Shown: positions 30,415-40,655 of the stretch, piece after piece | How positions within the stretch are numbered: the stretch's first letter is position 1 | How the letters are laid out: every line of letters begins with the position of its first letter | Origin: Peromyscus leucopus | Taxonomy: Eukaryota > Chordata > Mammalia > Rodentia > Cricetidae | NCBI RefSeq assembly: GCF_004664715.2 | Contig: NC_051073.1 | Coordinates: forward strand, 65,725,664-65,789,663 | Direction: 5' to 3' | Length of the DNA: 64,000 nucleotides | Position numbers and translations under genes: made by a program | The notes under the pieces: generated by a model | Told to the model about the DNA's origin: nothing | Database searches by the model: none | The model's input: the letters and a program-made list of their open reading frames with translations, nothing else

Positions 30415-30735
30415 GACCCCAAAATGAATAATTCTGTAGCACTTCACAGTGGCTGTATGCAGAATAGCCTCAAATGTGGAGCAACAGGTGGGATGAACAG
30501 ATTCTGTGAGAGCCTTCCTAGAGAATACTACTCAGCAAGAAAAAAAGAGGGAAGTACATGGACAAATTTAAAAGCAGAACGAGTCAGACCCACAAGAAGA
30601 CAGACATATTGTATGGTGTATTTAAATGCAGCTCCCAAACAGACGAATTTATCTGAGGGTTGTAGAAAGCAGAACAGTGATTGCTGGATCTGAGCAGATG
30701 AACTAGAATGAAATCTTGTTGGCACTTTTTTGGGG
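30415..30735 (+). mobile_element. ancient L1 (L1M-like) 3' fragment
   Basis: 'gagaatactactcagcaaga', 'agtacatggacaaatttaaa', 'agaagacagacatattgtat' and 'gtagaaagcagaacagtga' follow the order of the L1M ORF2 end and 3' UTR. It is old and decayed. It is the only L1 recognised in the window. Confidence 0.7.
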
Positions 30736-31399
30736 AGTATGTGTGATGTCTTCTGTCTTGGCTGGCTGGTGCATAGAGAGGTTTATTTGCCAAACTGAGC
30801 ACAGGGAGCATGCCTAGGTATGTGTGTTTTGTCTCTATGATCCTCAACATTAAAACTAAAAAGCCACGCTGTCCTGGGCACATCTGTATTTCCCAGACTG
30901 TACCTCTCCAGGCCCAGAGCCCCGAAAGTGGAAGTCACATGGGCTTCTCTGCAGGGGCAGGGGCTGCAAGGTGGTGGGGGTAGGGTGGTTCTCATGTACA
31001 TGGCACTGTCTGCACACGTGGCCCATTTTTTCCCTTAGGCACTTCTCTGGGTCTTGGTACACACCTGCCTCTCCCAAGGTCCTCTGGGACCCAGGGAAAA
31101 CTTTTATGTTTCTTGCGATGGCACTTGAGCTCCGGGCTTCTTGGCGCTTGCTTTTTTTTTTTTTTTTTAAGACTCCCCCTCCCCTGTCCTGTGCTCCAGC
31201 CATGCTGTTTCCGAATCTTCTCCATTTCCTGGCTGGGATAAGCTCCAGCTGCATCCAGGACCACTTAAAGGACTCTCTGGACACGGTCGCTGCAGAAACT
31301 TCGTTTGCCTGCAACGGGGTTTTCCTGAACCACTACCAGAGGCGAGCCGGAAATGTGGTGGAATCCCACACAGGCCCCTGCCCATGATTGACACACACT
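30736..31399. other. no gene recognised
   Basis: Overlapping frames on both strands up to about 150 codons occur here. None shows a domain or convincing splice pair. Poly-T run at 31151-31168. Confidence 0.35.
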
Positions 31400-31640
31400 T
31401 AAGCAGACCCCGCCTTCGTGCGGTGCCATGGGCTGATACATTAATAGATATAATTTGTAGGCACCCGAGGAGAGGTTAAAGGGGAGCGCGCATTCCTTTG
31501 AGCACACTCAGTGCCCGTGTCCTCTGTCCCCGGCCTAATCAAGTTATCATATCAACACGGTGTCTGTGGGATCTCAGCTCTGTGTCTGAAAGAGGAAAAA
31601 ATTTGCAAACAAATTTCTAGCTGCAGGGAGTTGGAGCTGC
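31400..31640. promoter_or_regulatory. non-repeat block with dense AT-core motifs
   Basis: Contains 'acattaatagatataattt' (about 31437-31455), CTAATC (31535-31540), 'gttatcatatcaac' and a FOX-type GCAAACA (31605-31611). The surrounding sequence is more GC-balanced and lacks repeats. This composition is typical of vertebrate enhancers; function is inferred. Confidence 0.3.
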
Positions 31641-31989
31641 CCTGCCAGGCTGGATGAAAAGCACCTGTAACCCAGCAAGGCTCTGTCCTGCTCCTGCTGA
31701 GAAAGAGTTCACCTCAAGGGGTCCTCTTACCTGATTAGGTCTCTCAGCCACCACTGGCTCTCCCCCAAGCAGCAACCATCACTGTTTCGTGGAATTACAG
31801 AGAAGTGGGGTAGGCCAAACTACTTGTTGGATAATGCAGCACTGATTTATTTATGTTGGTGTCTACTGTTCACAGGATGACTGGGTGATATCTCCAAATC
31901 CGATACTTAAAAAAAAAAAGTTCAAGAAAAAGATGCCTGCATTAAGTGCTATATATTATTATTTTTGAAAGGAGTTTGCAAACTTTTCA
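31641..31989. other. no feature recognised
   Basis: Unclassified sequence; A run at 31909-31919. Confidence 0.35.
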
Positions 31990-32142
31990 AAAAGATTTTA
32001 TTTTAAATTATGTGTGCTTGTGCCTGGGCGTGGAGGGTGGGGTGGGGTGGAGTAATGTATACCTGAGGCCGGACGCCCTGAAGTTGGAGTTCCCTGCAAG
32101 AGCAATGAGTTCTTAAGCCCAGCTCCATCTCCCAATACTCTG
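31990..32142 (-). mobile_element. B2/B3-type SINE, antisense, diverged
   Basis: 'aaagattttattttaaatta', 'tgtgtgcttgtgcc', 'gaagttggagttccctgcaa' and 'gagcaatgagttcttaagcc' follow antisense B3 order with many changes. Confidence 0.55.
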
Positions 32143-32684
32143 CAGAAATTTAGTAACAAGTATACTTTACAATGATCGGAACTCATTGTCTTATTACAGA
32201 TTCCTTTCTTTCTCGACCTTATAGTTCAAACTATAATGTTCCATGTTATTTAATAATGAGAGTACACGTTTCCACTCTCTCTGTAAAAGTCTTCCTGCAC
32301 TGAGGTGGATTTGTGCATATCCACCTGGTCTAGCCCTCACTCTTAAGTTGTGAGCTCTTAAGTTCCAGACTGCCTTTAAAAAATAATTTTCTTAAAAAAA
32401 AAAATAGTGTCTCTGCATAATCAAAAATTGTGGGGAGAGGGAAGGGGAGAGATAAAGGAAATTTACGAGGGAATGTTTTGCATTCCTTTCGTGACGGTGG
32501 AAGGTGATGGCGTCTGTGCCCTGGGCGTTTTCAGATCAGCTTGCCACGGCTCCTGGCTCCCGAGGAGCTTGTCCGACTGAAGTGCCACCTGGGCTTGGGG
32601 ACAGTGAGGGGCGGGTAAGAAACGGAGTAGTCCTTCCTTCATCCATTTGCCCTCCTGAACCCAACGTGTCATTTAATTCCTCGG
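32143..32684. other. no feature recognised
   Basis: Unclassified sequence leading into the CpG-rich block. Confidence 0.35.
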
Positions 32685-33140
32685 GTTAAGCGGCGGGCGG
32701 GAAGCCCTGGATCCCGCTGTCGCGGGGGCTGTCGCGGGGGCTGTCGCGGGGGCTGTCGCGGGGCCTCGTTAGCGTCCGCATTGAGGACTCACCGGGCAGT
32801 TCCCACGGGGGTGGGAAGTCAGCGTGGAGGGGCGGCGAGCCAGGGGCAAGAGGCGGCCGGCTTTTATTTCGCGCCATAAAGGCCTTCACAATGTCTGCTG
32901 GAATGCCAAGTTAAAGAGAGCGCTCCCTCGGCACAAAGGGGCGCCCCGGCTGTAATGGGGAAATAAATTTGATTTTCTGAATTCTTTGGCAGCTGGTGAC
33001 AAAGGGCCAGGTACGGCGCCCGGTGGGGGGTGATCCTTGCAGAAGGCGGCGTCGCCGCGGGGAGCCACAAAGGCCCGGGGACTGCGGGCCACCGCCAAGG
33101 CCAGGGCCAGGAACCCAGACGTAAGCGGCCTTCTGTTGGG
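32685..33140. promoter_or_regulatory. CpG-rich block (possible small CpG island or promoter)
   Basis: CpG density is far above the rest of the window, with many CGCG, GCGG and CCGC clusters. Next to it is AT-rich 'ggggaaataaatttgatttt' with 'ctttggcagctggtgacaaa' (NFI-half and E-box-like). Four copies of a 12-bp unit are at 32716-32763. A promoter or enhancer is plausible. I see no first exon or strand clue, and the frames across it are not convincing proteins. Confidence 0.4.
32716..32763 (+). repeat. 12-bp CpG-rich repeat, four perfect copies
   Basis: GCTGTCGCGGGG repeats four times without a mismatch. On the minus strand one frame reads Arg-Asp-Ser-Pro repeated, a by-product of a unit divisible by three. 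Confidence 0.95.
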
Positions 33141-33195
33141 CGCCCCCACTCTCCGAAGCCACGGGAGACTTTTTAAAAAAACTAATTCATCAAGA

Positions 33196-33320
33196 AAAGG
33201 AAGGCAGGGTCCGTGGAGCACGCTAGTAATACGGTCACTCTGAAGGCGGGGACAGAAGATCATGAGTTCAAGGTCATCCTCCACCACCTAGGCTTTGAAG
33301 CCAGTCTGGGCTACATCAGG
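33196..33320 (+). mobile_element. diverged B1-related SINE fragment
   Basis: 'gatcatgagttcaaggtcat', 'ttgaagccagtctgggctac' and 'atcag' resemble the 3' half of a B1/B4-type SINE. The 5' half is poorly matched. Confidence 0.4.
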
Positions 33321-33379
33321 CGCTGTCCCCTTCCTGCCAAGATAAGGATCAAGGCCTTGGCTAATTCAGCACTTTGGAG

Positions 33380-33732
33380 TTTGCAGGGGCCACGGGGCTT
33401 CCCAATGAGGAAATCTCTGCTGAGGAGCTACCTCTGTCAGATTGGCTTGTGGGGTATGTTCTTGATTGTTAATTGATGGGGCGGGGCGGAGCCGGGGAGC
33501 CCACTGTGGGCCTGGGCTGTATAAGGTAGCTGAATGAGAGAGAGAGAGATGAGATAGAGCCAGCATGCAGCTTTCCTCCGGGTTCCTGCCTCTGCTCCCT
33601 CCCAGAGGGTTGGTTCCTCCTCTGATTGCCTTCAATGATTGGTTGTGATCCAGAAGCATACGCCAAATAAACCTTTTCCTCCCCAAGTTAATTTTGGTCC
33701 CTTGTATCACAGCAACAGAAACGCAATCTAGA
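33380..33732 (+). mobile_element. rodent MaLR LTR (plus orientation)
   Basis: 'cttgattgttaattgatggg', 'gagcccactgtgggcctggg', 'gctgtataaggtagctgaat', 'gccaaataaaccttttcctc' and 'tatcacagcaacagaaacgc' are landmarks of the LTR class found antisense at 9957-10670. It holds a TATA-like 'tgtataagg' and an AATAAA. Upstream 'gtcaacttgac' sequence is missing, so the 5' end is truncated. Confidence 0.75.
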
Positions 33733-34254
33733 CCCCACCCCCACCCCCAGAAGTGCCTTCAGATTCCTCTAGACCCAGGAGCAGAGGCCTCCCAATGCCT
33801 TTAAGTATCATGGTTTTAGGATTCTGCCTGGCTTTCTCTTGCAAAGTCAAACTCCAAACCGATTGGGAGGGGCTCCAGGAAATGATGTGACCAGGCCTCT
33901 AAGGGCAGCAGCTAGGGTTTTATCAAATCTTTCAAAGCCCCAGCAAGCACCCCTTCTCCTGACCACCCTGCACAGATTTCAGAATCTTCTTACCTCCCCA
34001 GGTTTCTGCTCTTTCTTACTCCGTAGCGGGTGACTGCCTAGCACCACCCAATGTTCTCACACAGGAAGTGCCCGACAGGGAACCAGCCTGCAAGGCCCTG
34101 GTGGGAGAGGCGAGGACTTCATCATTCCCATGCTCCCTGTCCCTCAACTCTGCGTGCCAGAGTTGAGTGTCCTCAACTGCACTCTCTGAAGTCTAGCTTC
34201 ACCTGCAGACACCAGCTGGTGAGAGGCCCCCTGGGAGACTGACTCCCACATTTT
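33733..34254. other. unclassified, possibly ERV-related
   Basis: Next to the antisense LTR-like element at 34255-34480; part may belong to the same provirus. 'actctgcgtgccagagttga' forms an imperfect inverted repeat near 34147. Confidence 0.3.
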
Positions 34255-34480
34255 ACTCCAGGGTACTCTTGAGGAGAGAGGGATAAGAGATACAGATAGA
34301 AGGATAGAGGAGAGAAACAGAAACACAGGATAGCCTCGGGAGGGCCTGGATCCTTATCCACCTGCCCCTCCTGTCTCTTCCAAAGGGCCTTTTTTATAGG
34401 AATGCCAAGGGGTGGAGCAAAAGACCTCCCCCTAGCACAGCCAAGTGCAGACCCTTCCAATCACCTGGTAACCACCCACC
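34255..34480 (-). mobile_element. unclassified LTR-like element, copy A
   Basis: Its minus strand contains 'ggaggtcttttgctccaccc', 'cttggcattcctataaaaaa' (TATA-like), 'ggatccaggccctcc' and 'ctcaagagtaccctgg'. The same string occurs on the plus strand at 38305-38640. The TATA box and paired copies suggest an LTR; the family is unknown to me. Confidence 0.55.
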
Positions 34481-35785
34481 TGGTCAAGCAATCCTCTAAT
34501 GCAGCTCTGCTGGGTAAAGCAAGCTCAGATCTCACTAGGAAACCTTTGTGGGCCTCCACGGCCACCCTTTGGTCCCATTCCTTGCCTGTACAAAGTGGGG
34601 CTGTCCACAGTGTTGATTTTACATGTAGAACATGTTAGAATTCCAGAAAAAGCATTCTTGGGAGAGAACAATGTGTTAATATCTTTTTATCTCCCCTCTG
34701 TTGAGATAGGGGTCTCATGTCCTGAGAATGACCGTCTCTTTTTAAATTACAAACATGTTTTAGATTAAAAAAAAAAAATGGTGTGTATGGGTCCCTCCTC
34801 TGCTAGCTGGAGTTCTGACTTTGGTCTTCCCTAGAACTGAGCAGTTTTGTTTGGAGTTAGCTTTTGAGGCTTCTACCCATCACTGTGAAGCCATCAGAGA
34901 TGTTGGACCCAAGAGTGAGCCCAAAATCTCCTCACATGTCCTATTGAACAAGATTCCTTCAACGAGTCAGGCGTCCCACAGTCAAAAATGGTAGCAAAGG
35001 ATCCGAGAAAGCTGACCCTCAACCCCAGGGCCAAGAAGTTTCGTTCTCCCTGACCAGAACAGAAGTAAGAATCTTGTAGAAGATTCAAAGTGAATTCCCA
35101 GGAGAAGGGTCCAGGTATTACCGTCACTACAGAGCGATCATCCAAGAGCAGGGATGAGAAGATTTATGAGGAATGAGGGGAAAAAAAAAAAGCAAAAACA
35201 AAAACCTGAGAAGTCTTATTGGAAATCAACATGAAGAAATAGTTGCCATTCAGATGCATCTGTGCTTTCTGCCTAAATCATGGGTGGGGTCTTTCTGAGG
35301 ATGCTAGAATAGGGGGAAAATATGACTGAGTCCTTACACTGTCCTTACTGCTGACAATGCTGTGCAGTAGGTGTGGAAGCTCTTCTGTGAGATTAAACTG
35401 CACAGCGGTCATTTCGAATAACCAGCATGTGATTCTCTGATACACATAGCTTCTTTCATGTGTCTGCTGCTGGGGTCTCATCTTGGTTTGTCCCCAGTGA
35501 TCTGTACGGCAGGTGCAGTTTGAATGCATGTGGCTTCATTCTACCTTCGTGTTCTAATTTGACCCAGAGAAGCCCAGGTGAGTCTAAAGTACTCCATGAG
35601 CTTCAGAAGCCTCAAGTCTGAGATGAAATACAAGAACTTGGAAGAATGTAAATAGAATTTGGGGTAGTTTAGTTAGAAGGTCATAATTATAGTAGATCTT
35701 TGGATTTCCTAGTTGGTAGAAATGTGTAATAAAGGCAATCTTGTTACCTTAATCTGTAGTAATAAATGTACAGAACTGATTTAAA
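34481..35785. other. no feature recognised
   Basis: Unclassified sequence; A runs near 34768 and 35180. No supported exon or repeat. Confidence 0.35.
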
Positions 35786-35885
35786 ATAGAAAAAATTATG
35801 TGTATGAGTGTTTCGCTTGCACATGTATCTTCGTACTCTGTACCTGGTGCCTCAGAGGTCAGAAGAGGGTGTTATAGGCCCTGGA
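35786..35885 (-). mobile_element. B3-like SINE fragment, antisense
   Basis: 'attatgtgtatgagtgtttc', 'gcttgcacatgtatcttcgt' and 'ctcagaggtcagaagagggt' match antisense B3. The element is cut off where the minisatellite starts ('ccctggaactgag'). Confidence 0.6.
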
Positions 35886-36104
35886 ACTGAGATTCTGTAT
35901 GGCCCTGTGTGAGCTGAGATTCTGTATGGCCCTGCGTGAGCTGAGATTCTGTATGGACCTGTGTGAGCTGAGATTCTGTATGGCCCTGTGTGAGCTGAGA
36001 TTCTGTATGGACCTGTGTGAGCTGAGATTCTGTATGGCCCTGTGTGAGCTGAGATTCTGTATGGCCCTGTGTGAGCTGAGATTCTGTATGGCCCTGTGTG
36101 AGCG
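35886..36104 (+). repeat. 27-bp minisatellite, about 8 copies
   Basis: Unit 'ctgagattctgtatggccct' plus 'gtgtgag' repeats about eight times with few changes. A gcc/gac variant alternates in the middle units. Its length is divisible by three, so each frame codes a nine-residue repeat. The first unit appears to arise from the end of the adjacent SINE. Confidence 0.95.
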
Positions 36105-36189
36105 TCTCACTGAAGCTTTTCACTTCGCATTGGTGAAAATCTGTAAGTAACAGGAACTCAGCATATTTACCTTCTATCAAACTCCTGCT

Positions 36190-36575
36190 TACAACACACA
36201 CATGTACACACATGCACCCATGCACCTACACAGACACATACATTCAAGCATGCACACACACACACACATAAAGAAACACACATGCACACACATAGAGAGA
36301 CACAGAGACACACACACAGACACACAAAGACACAGAAACATACAGAGAGATACATGTGTAGACACACACATGCGCACAGAGACATGCACACATGCACACA
36401 CGCAGACGTGCACACACACACATGCACACACAGACACACAAAGACAGAAACATACAGAAAGACACATGTATAGACACACACACATGGGCACAGAGACACA
36501 CACACATGCACACACAGACACACACACACATGAACACATGCATCTATACAGACACACACAGAGAGAAACATAGAC
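36190..36575 (+). repeat. cryptic (CA)n-rich tract
   Basis: About 385 bases of CACA with interspersed CATG, CAGA and AGAC units. Cys/Val/His-rich frames of up to 138 codons over it are artefacts. Confidence 0.95.
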
Positions 36576-36847
36576 CCACACACCTTGTTTTAAGGACTGT
36601 CCTACCTTGTCTTGGTGAAGTTTGGCAGTCAGTTTCTTTCTTGTGTCTTGCTTGTCCAGTTTGGACAGTAACTGTCAGCAATTGAGGCAATGGCAGTTTC
36701 TTGCCCACATGGCTAGCTTTTGCCATAAAAAAACAAACTCCATATGGAGTTTCTTCGATGCCCATTATTTTTTCTGGAGTATATTGGTGCTGCCAAGAGC
36801 AGATGTGTCTCACTGTCATGAAAATTCCAAGTTATTAAAACATTTTA

Positions 36848-37038
36848 GCTGGGTGGTGGTGGCGCACACCTTTAATCCCAGCACTTGGGAGGCAGAGGCG
36901 GGAGGATCTGTGTGAGTTCGAGGCCAGTCTGGTTTACAGAGCAAGATCCAGGACAGGCACCAAAACTACACAGAGAAACCCTGTCTCGAAAACCAAAACC
37001 AACCAACCAAACAAACAAAAACAAAAAAACCCAACAAC
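36848..37038 (+). mobile_element. B1 SINE with target duplication
   Basis: 'gctgggtggtggtggcgcac' head, 'gcacttgggaggcagaggcg' and 'ccctgtctcgaaaacc' plus CAAA tail. AACATTTTA flanks it at 36839-36847 and 37039-37047. A 'caccaaaactacacagagaa' segment marks the cricetid-type B1 variant. Confidence 0.95.
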
Positions 37039-37162
37039 AACATTTTAAATGCCATATTCTGTAGGTGTTTGAAGATTACCTACCTGAAATATATCTTTGT
37101 ATACCTAGAAAACCCAACTAACATCTATAATAGTTTGACTATTATAGATGACTATTAATCTG

Positions 37163-37169
<7 letters not shown>

Positions 37170-37216
<47 letters not shown>

Positions 37217-37362
37217 GTTTTCTGAGACAGGGTTTCTCTGTGTAGCTTTGCGCCTTTCCTGGAACTCACTCTGTAGCCCAGGCTGGCCTTGAACTTGCAG
37301 AGATCCCTTTGCCTCTGTCTCCCGAGTGCTGGGATTTAAGGCGTGCGCCACCACCGCCCAGC
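37170..37362 (-). mobile_element. B1 SINE, antisense, with (CT)n tail and target duplication
   Basis: The 15-bp direct repeat TTAATCTGTATCTCT lies at 37155-37169 and 37363-37377. Between are (CT)n (the SINE's GA-type tail) and antisense B1 landmarks 'tgagacagggtttctctgtg' and 'gctgggatttaaggcgtgcg'. Confidence 0.95.
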
Positions 37363-37598
37363 TTAATCTGTATCTCTTAATAATACTTACAATGAGTTGC
37401 ATATATATATATAATATCTTAAACAAGAGTAGAAATATACACATAACAAAATGAACTTTAAATTTGTATCAATAAACTAAAATCCATACCAATGTAAAAT
37501 ATGTAAGATTAATAGTTGTTTTTGTATTAAAGTAGATTCAATAATCTACCCTTTTTTCCCATCATAATAATCTACCCCTTCTCCCCATCATTTTTATA

Positions 37599-37692
37599 TC
37601 ACACACATGCACAACACAGATACACACGCACAGACACACACATGCACACACAGACACACACAAACACATGCATGCAAGCACACACACGTGCA
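37599..37692 (+). repeat. (CA)n-rich tract
   Basis: Imperfect CACA/CATGCA repeat of about 95 bp. Confidence 0.9.
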
Positions 37693-37896
37693 AAAATGGA
37701 GGAGCCTTATCAGATCAATTTATCAGGTATTTCATCTCTTGACTCTTCCTCTCAGAACCAACAATATCAGATAATCATACCAGAGCCTCTTGCTTCAGGT
37801 CCTCAGGGTCTCTCAGAGGAAAGCTCTTTCCTGCTGGAGGCACTTTACTTCCGGTTGGTCCCTGATTGAATTTGGTATAATGCAGGCGATACCTGC

Positions 37897-37898
<2 letters not shown>

Positions 37899-37952
<54 letters not shown>
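37899..37952 (+). repeat. (GT)n microsatellite
   Basis: About 27 uninterrupted GT units. Confidence 0.95.
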
Positions 37953-37954
<2 letters not shown>

Positions 37955-38304
37955 TATTTGCAGTAGTAAGAAACCAGGAAAAGAGGTCTAATTAAGTGAG
38001 AATTTAAATGTAGAACAAGTAGTCTGGAGTTACAGAAAGACACAGATCCTCAACCCAGTATGCTACATCAGATAACACGTATTTGTCCATGTTGGATTTG
38101 TGCATTGTAATATAATGCCGGTAGTGCACAGTGTATCGCATGCTCACAGTATGTATCTAAGGTGCTCGCTCCGCCATTGTTTTAGACATGTTTTGCTGCA
38201 TAACAAATGGTGTCAGAGCCCATTCGGGTTTCCTAGTGGCTTTACCCCGCAGGTCTGCATAGAGAGGATGACTGGACCACGGGCCTGAGTGCAGGAGTCT
38301 GAGA

Positions 38305-38640
38305 TGGTCTGCACTTGGATGTACTGGGGGAGGTCTTTTGCTCCACCCCTTGGCATCTCTATAAATACCCTAGGGCAGAGACGGTCGGGGCCTGAAGGAT
38401 TAGGATCCAGGCCCTCCTGAGACTATCCTGTATTTTTATCTGTTTCTCTCCCCTCTTTTATCTAATATTTCCTCCTGCTCCTACTCAAGAGTACCCCGGG
38501 GAAAAGTGGGGGTGGGATAGCCCCCCACGAAATGGCCATGTGTTTAGTGCCTCGAAACAACATGTGCCTTATCCCCTAGCTTTGGTGGGTCAGGGATCCA
38601 GGTGCAGTCTAGAGGGGTTCCTGTCTCAGCGCCTCCTGGC
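38305..38640 (+). mobile_element. unclassified LTR-like element, copy B
   Basis: Plus-strand copy of 34255-34480: 'ggtctgcacttggatgtact', 'ggtcttttgctccacccctt', 'ggcatctctataaatacc' (TATA-like), 'ggatccaggccctcctgag' and 'ctcaagagtaccccgg'. It lies about 4 kb away in the opposite orientation. The ends are estimated. Confidence 0.55.
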
Positions 38641-39089
38641 AAGGCCTTAACCTAGCTATGGGCCAAGGTAGGGTCTCACCTAAGTGACTGGGGGAGGGAT
38701 TTGCTTCCAAGTTCTCCTGCCTAGTGATGGCTGCTGATGTGTCCTCAGCTGGAGGCTTCCTCCCCTCAAAGCCAGGGAGTTAGCAGTTAGCAGGGCCTCT
38801 GTTAAGATGGGTGTCACATGTGCTTAGAAGGGACATCCCATTGCATGTCATGGTCTGTTGCTTAGAAACCGTTACAAGTCCTGCACATACTTGAAGGGAA
38901 GGGATCCCACTGGGCCCTGGTGGCTTCCTTGGAGTCTCTTCACCACAGTTTTCCACCTCTGAGTAAACTAAGGCCCTAAAATGGGAGTGGGCCTCTGCCC
39001 ACCCTCACTGAGGTAATTTCGGTGGTTTAGCTCAGATGTAGGACTTCTCTTCCGTCTTGAATAGCTTCTGTGCTTGCTACTTGTGTGTT
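38641..39089. other. no feature recognised
   Basis: Unclassified sequence following the LTR-like copy B. Confidence 0.3.
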
Positions 39090-39430
39090 ATTGCTAGAAC
39101 AAAATCCATGAGCTAGCCACCTTGCCGAGAGAAGAGTTTGCCCCACAGCTTTGGGGGCGGGGGTTGTTCATGGTCGGTTGGTGGTGACACTTTTAGGCCT
39201 ATGACAAAGTGGTACACCATGGTGGGAGTCCGTGGTGGAGGAAAACTGCTCGCTTCATGACTGAGAAGTGAAAGAGAGGAGGAGAAAGGGGCCGAAGTCC
39301 CACAGTTCTTCTCCAGATCACGGCTTCACTGACACAGAGACCTTCCGTGAGACTCCACTTGAAGGTCCCACCAACTCCAAACAGCACATGCTGGCGTCAG
39401 CCTTCACCTCGTCGACCTTTGGGGGATACC
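39090..39430 (-). mobile_element. old MaLR-type LTR, antisense
   Basis: 'ttattgctagaacaaaatcc', 'gagctagccaccttgc', 'ttcatggtcggttggtggtg' and 'ggtggaggaaaactgctcgc' resemble an antisense MaLR LTR in order. It is strongly diverged. Confidence 0.45.
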
Positions 39431-40204
39431 TAACAGCCGCGTAGCACGGACCTCCACAAGACAAGTTTAGAGCTCATGAAGTCTCTGCTTTGGGAGGCAG
39501 GTTGCCTTACACAGGAGCCTTCAGTGGCTGTTCCAGTCAGCCTCAACCCCCGGCCCCCCAAAGCACTGAAGTCACCAGTAGAAAGGCAAAGAGACAGACC
39601 TTCCCTGACCCCACAGATGTCCCCAAACTAAAACAGCGGAGCGGCACACGTGGGGATAGGCTATAGAAGCAGCTGTGGCACACCCACAATTCAAGATCTG
39701 ACTGGATTCTTCCCGAGAGGCCACCCGACCAGCTGAGCTCAGGACGGTTGTTTGGTTGGTTTGTGTTGTTTTTTTTTTTTCCCCTGTGTGCAACCAGATT
39801 CTGAGTGTGTCCGGGGTCCACGAGGGACAGGCTGTTATGAGAGATGGGCCAGGAGGGAGTCTGGGATGTCTGTCTCACTGGCCACAGTTCATTCCAGTGG
39901 TTGCTCACTCAAGCCAATATAGTCTGTATAACTTTTCTATGTGTGTTGAAAGTAAAGGGAACTGGGTAGTGTCACTGTGAGTGTAAGTGACTCATTTCTC
40001 TTTTCTGGACCTCAGTTAAAGAGGATTGGGGACAGTGGGGGTAAGGAACTAAACAAACCCTGAAATTCTCAAGTGTTTCTGATCTCATCTCCGAACCTCC
40101 CACTACTTGGGAAGATAACTATGTGTGCATATTAGCTGAGTTTTTTCACTGTTATGTCAGAAAGATTTCAATTCCTACTTCAAGAGGTGGAGCAAAGCCC
40201 AATT
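39431..40204. other. no feature recognised
   Basis: Unclassified; T run at 39769-39780. The minus-strand frame at 39543-39908 has no recognisable domain. Confidence 0.35.
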
Positions 40205-40209
40205 TTATG

Positions 40210-40294
40210 AGATGTATGATGTGTGTGTATGTGTGTGTGTGTGTGTGTTGTGTGTTGTTTTTTGTTGTGTGTATGTGTTTGTATATTGGTATTG

Positions 40295-40341
<47 letters not shown>

Positions 40342-40488
40342 GTGTGTGTTTGCATATGTGGTATGTGTATATATATATATGTGTGTGTGTGTGTGTGGTG
40401 TGGTGGTGTGTATTTGCATATGTGGTGTGTGTATGTATGTGTGTGTGTGTGTGTGTATATATGTGTGTGTGGTGGTGTTTGTATGTGT

Positions 40489-40526
<38 letters not shown>

Positions 40527-40589
40527 GTGTGTGTGTGTGGTGTGTGTGTGTGTATGTGGGGTGTGTGGTATGTGTATGTGTGTGTATGT

Positions 40590-40653
<64 letters not shown>

Positions 40654-40655
40654 CT
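40210..40655 (+). repeat. long compound TG/TA tract
   Basis: About 445 bases almost only TG, TATG and TGGTG units, with a pure (TA)n block at about 40493-40523 and a clean (GT)n run near the right end. The longest frame in the window (218 codons, 40212-40868) runs through it and is an artefact. Confidence 0.98.

Noticed and set aside
32686..32889. Minus-strand frame with four Arg-Asp-Ser-Pro repeats
   Set aside because: The 12-bp repeat alone explains it; the listed start is GTG, and composition is that of a CpG-rich block.
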